A DNA stretch of 64,000 bases, taken from positions 2,356,001 through 2,420,000 of the forward strand of contig NZ_CP104040.1 of the NCBI RefSeq assembly GCF_025152745.1. Direction: 5' to 3'. The stretch comes from Rhizobium sp. WSM4643. Lineage in GTDB: Bacteria > Pseudomonadota > Alphaproteobacteria > Rhizobiales > Rhizobiaceae. Shown here piece by piece: positions 62,460-64,000 of the stretch. The notes beneath the pieces are model-generated. The model ran no database searches, had not been told where the DNA came from, and saw only the letters and a list, made by a program, of their open reading frames with translations. Numbering within the stretch: position 1 is the first letter of the stretch; every line of letters starts with the position of its first letter. The position numbers and the translations under genes are program-made.

Positions 62460-63359
62460 CTAGGCGGCGACTGCTTTCGCTCTCTCGGCAAAGGCGCCGC
62501 GAATGCTGTCGGCCACCGTCTCGATCGGCCCCGATACCTGCGAGGCGGTCAGCAGGCGGATATCGAAGGCGCCGAGCTCCGGCAGCCCTTCCTGAGGCCC
62601 GAGGATCGCCATGTCCTCGTTGACATAGGAAAGCGGCAACGGTGCGATGGCGAGATCGGAAAGCACGGCGGCGCGCTGCGCCATCGTGTGGCCGCTGAGA
62701 TAGGCGACGCGATAATGCCGCTTGTTGCGTTCGAGCTGCGAGAGCGCTTCCTGGCGCCAGATGCAGCCATCCTCCCAGATCGAGATCGGCAGCGGATCGC
62801 GGCGATGCGCCGAACCACACTTGGCGCCGGCCCAGACCAGCCGCTCGCGGAACACCACCTCACCGCCCGTCGGGAACGGCCGTGTCGCACAGTTGATCAA
62901 CGCCAGGTCGAGCCGTTGCTCCTCCATGCGCTTCTTCAGCCCCATGCTCATGTCGATCGTCACGTCGACCATGATGCCGGGATAGCTCTCGGCGAAACTC
63001 TTCAGAATACTCGGCAGCAGCCGTTCGCCGATATCCTCCGGCGCGCCGAGCCGCACGACGCCGCTGAGCTCCGGCATGATGAAGCGCGACACCGCTTCGT
63101 TCGACAGCGCCAGGATGTTGCGAGCATATGACAGCAACATCTCGCCGTGGCGCGTCAGGGATACCGAGCGTGCGTCGCGCAAAAATAGTGTCGCACCAAG
63201 CTGCTCTTCAAGTTTCTTGATCTGCATCGACACCGCCGACGGTGTGCGGAAGACCGCCTCGGCGGCGGTCGAAAAATTGCCCGTCTCGGCGATGGCAACA
63301 AAGGTACGCAATACATCGTTGTCGAGCAGCGGAATGGGACGGCGAAAGGGAATGCTCAT
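62460..63359 (-). CDS. LysR-family transcriptional regulator (LrhA-like)
   Basis: This 299-residue regulator has a helix-turn-helix near residues 20-50 (FVAIAETGNFSTAAEAVFRT then PSAVSMQIKKLE) and an effector domain. The ATG at 63357-63359 is preferred; the frame is open upstream to 63476. It is divergent from a small DUF1127-like gene, 115 bp away, and in the same direction as the LysE-type exporter beyond it. It may control one of these. Confidence 0.88.
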   Translation of the reverse strand: MSIPFRRPIPLLDNDVLRTFVAIAETGNFSTAAEAVFRTPSAVSMQIKKLEEQLGATLFLRDARSVSLTRHGEMLLSYARNILALSNEAVSRFIMPELSGVVRLGAPEDIGERLLPSILKSFAESYPGIMVDVTIDMSMGLKKRMEEQRLDLALINCATRPFPTGGEVVFRERLVWAGAKCGSAHRRDPLPISIWEDGCIWRQEALSQLERNKRHYRVAYLSGHTMAQRAAVLSDLAIAPLPLSYVNEDMAILGPQEGLPELGAFDIRLLTASQVSGPIETVADSIRGAFAERAKAVAA

Positions 63360-63474
63360 CGTCGCATCTTTCAATTTTTCTGATTTATAACCCCATATCA
63401 TTTTGTTTGATTGAATGTCAATTGAACCCGATATTTCGCGTGTCGGCAGCAAAATGCAGCCAAGGAGGCCCAAC

Positions 63475-63663
63475 ATGTCTCAAACAAGCATCTGGAATAT
63501 CGTACAGGCCCTTTCCGCATTCAAGGCGCAGAGACGCAGGGATGCTAACCATGAGCATGCGCTCCGGGAGTTAAGGCGCTTTCCGCCACATCTGCTGGCG
63601 GATTGCCAGCGCGAAATGGAGTTAACCCTCCCGGAGCGCCGCGCATGCGATGGGACCCGGTAG
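63475..63663 (+). CDS. DUF1127-like small protein
   Basis: This 62-residue basic protein contains HALRELRRFPPHLLADCQRE, similar in pattern to the DUF1127 motif (RELxRLxDxxLxDIG) but lacking the usual DIG end, so the assignment is tentative. Small DUF1127 proteins of alphaproteobacteria take part in RNA and phosphate metabolism. The ATG at 63475 follows AGGAGG by six bases, a strong ribosome site. Confidence 0.7.
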   Translation: MSQTSIWNIVQALSAFKAQRRRDANHEHALRELRRFPPHLLADCQREMELTLPERRACDGTR

Positions 63664-63767
63664 AGACGCTTCATCACTTTGAATCCGCTCAGGCCAGATC
63701 GATGGCGGTCCACTTGCAACGTCCGCTCGACCTGCGCCGCAGCGGCCGACCGACAGTCGAACGGCGA

Positions 63768-64000
63768 TCACATCCCGCCCAGCAGTTTGAACGCAATGAT
63801 CCACATCGTGAAAGCGACGAGCGTTTCCAGCACGCGCCAGGATGAGGGTTTCGAGAAGATCGGCCGCAGCCGTGTAGCGCCATATCCGAGCGAAAAGAAG
63901 AACAGGAAGGAACCCGTCACCGCCCCTGTCGCAAATGAAGCCTGCTCTCCCGGATATCGTGTCGATATCGTGCCGAGCAGCACCACCGTGTCGAGATAGA
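63768..64000 (-). CDS. LysE/ArgO-family amino acid exporter (partial)
   Basis: The last 77 codons of a LysE-type membrane exporter are present; the start lies beyond the right edge. The visible part has LDTVVLLGTISTRYPGEQ, a membrane helix GAVTGSFLFFFSLGYGATRL and a last helix LETLVAFTMWIIAFKLLGGM, as in arginine exporter ArgO. The rest cannot be judged. Confidence 0.85.
   Translation of the reverse strand, partial: YLDTVVLLGTISTRYPGEQASFATGAVTGSFLFFFSLGYGATRLRPIFSKPSSWRVLETLVAFTMWIIAFKLLGGM

Overview
The window looks like a stretch of chromosome from a Rhizobium of the R. etli / R. leguminosarum group. The evidence is the high G+C content, the complete acpXL-lpxXL cluster for very-long-chain fatty acids of lipid A, an FnrN-type oxygen regulator beside it, the aerobic (cob) route to vitamin B12, and many copies of rhizobial palindromic repeats, including RIME-like elements. 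No rRNA, tRNA, CRISPR array, transposase, phage gene or replication origin was recognised. Both ends cut through genes: a sensor kinase at the left and a LysE-family exporter at the right.

Layout. 1-4 kb: end of a sensor histidine kinase, dgkA, and the divergent cobT and cobS genes of the cobalamin lower-loop pathway, then a DUF1289 gene and a membrane retropepsin-like protease. 4.3-6 kb: an ABC-2 exporter pair. 6.3 kb: an orphan plus-strand terminator that may mark a small RNA. 6.4-20.2 kb: a plant-polysaccharide island with a GH43 xylosidase-like enzyme, an aldo/keto reductase, an inositol-dehydrogenase-like oxidoreductase, a TIM-barrel isomerase, a GH2 beta-mannosidase, a complete sugar ABC importer and a divergent LacI regulator. 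20.2-22.7 kb: a stand-alone leucyl-tRNA synthetase. 23-33 kb: mixed accessory and housekeeping genes (LysR, C39-like peptidase, D-Ala-D-Ala ligase, acetyltransferases, nitrilase-family hydrolase, 6-phosphogluconate dehydrogenase, AraC-type regulator, PAS protein).

33.4-39 kb: the minus-strand operon acpXL-fabZXL-fabF2XL-fabF1XL-adh2XL-lpxXL, which makes the C28 acyl chain and transfers it to lipid A. Its FabF2 has no cysteine in the ketosynthase active-site segment, so FabF1/FabF2 resembles a KS-alpha/KS-beta pair. fnrN starts downstream of two FNR/FixK boxes.

41-60 kb: the main cobalamin region. A B12 riboswitch precedes cobP-cobW-cobN-cobO-cobE; then come a nucleoside hydrolase and the overlapping run cobA-cobB-cobC-cobD. 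cobQ lies beyond a ClC channel and a class III cyclase. The corrin-ring methylation genes between CobA and hydrogenobyrinate (cobI/G/J/M/F/K/L/H) are not in the window. Two palindromic repeats have inserted in frame into cobN, a RIME-like repeat sits on the break of an SDR pseudogene, and repeats fill the gap between the riboswitch and cobP. 60.6-64 kb: a glycine-betaine-type binding protein, a small unknown protein, an entericidin-like lipoprotein, a LysR regulator, a small DUF1127-like protein and the partial LysE-type exporter.
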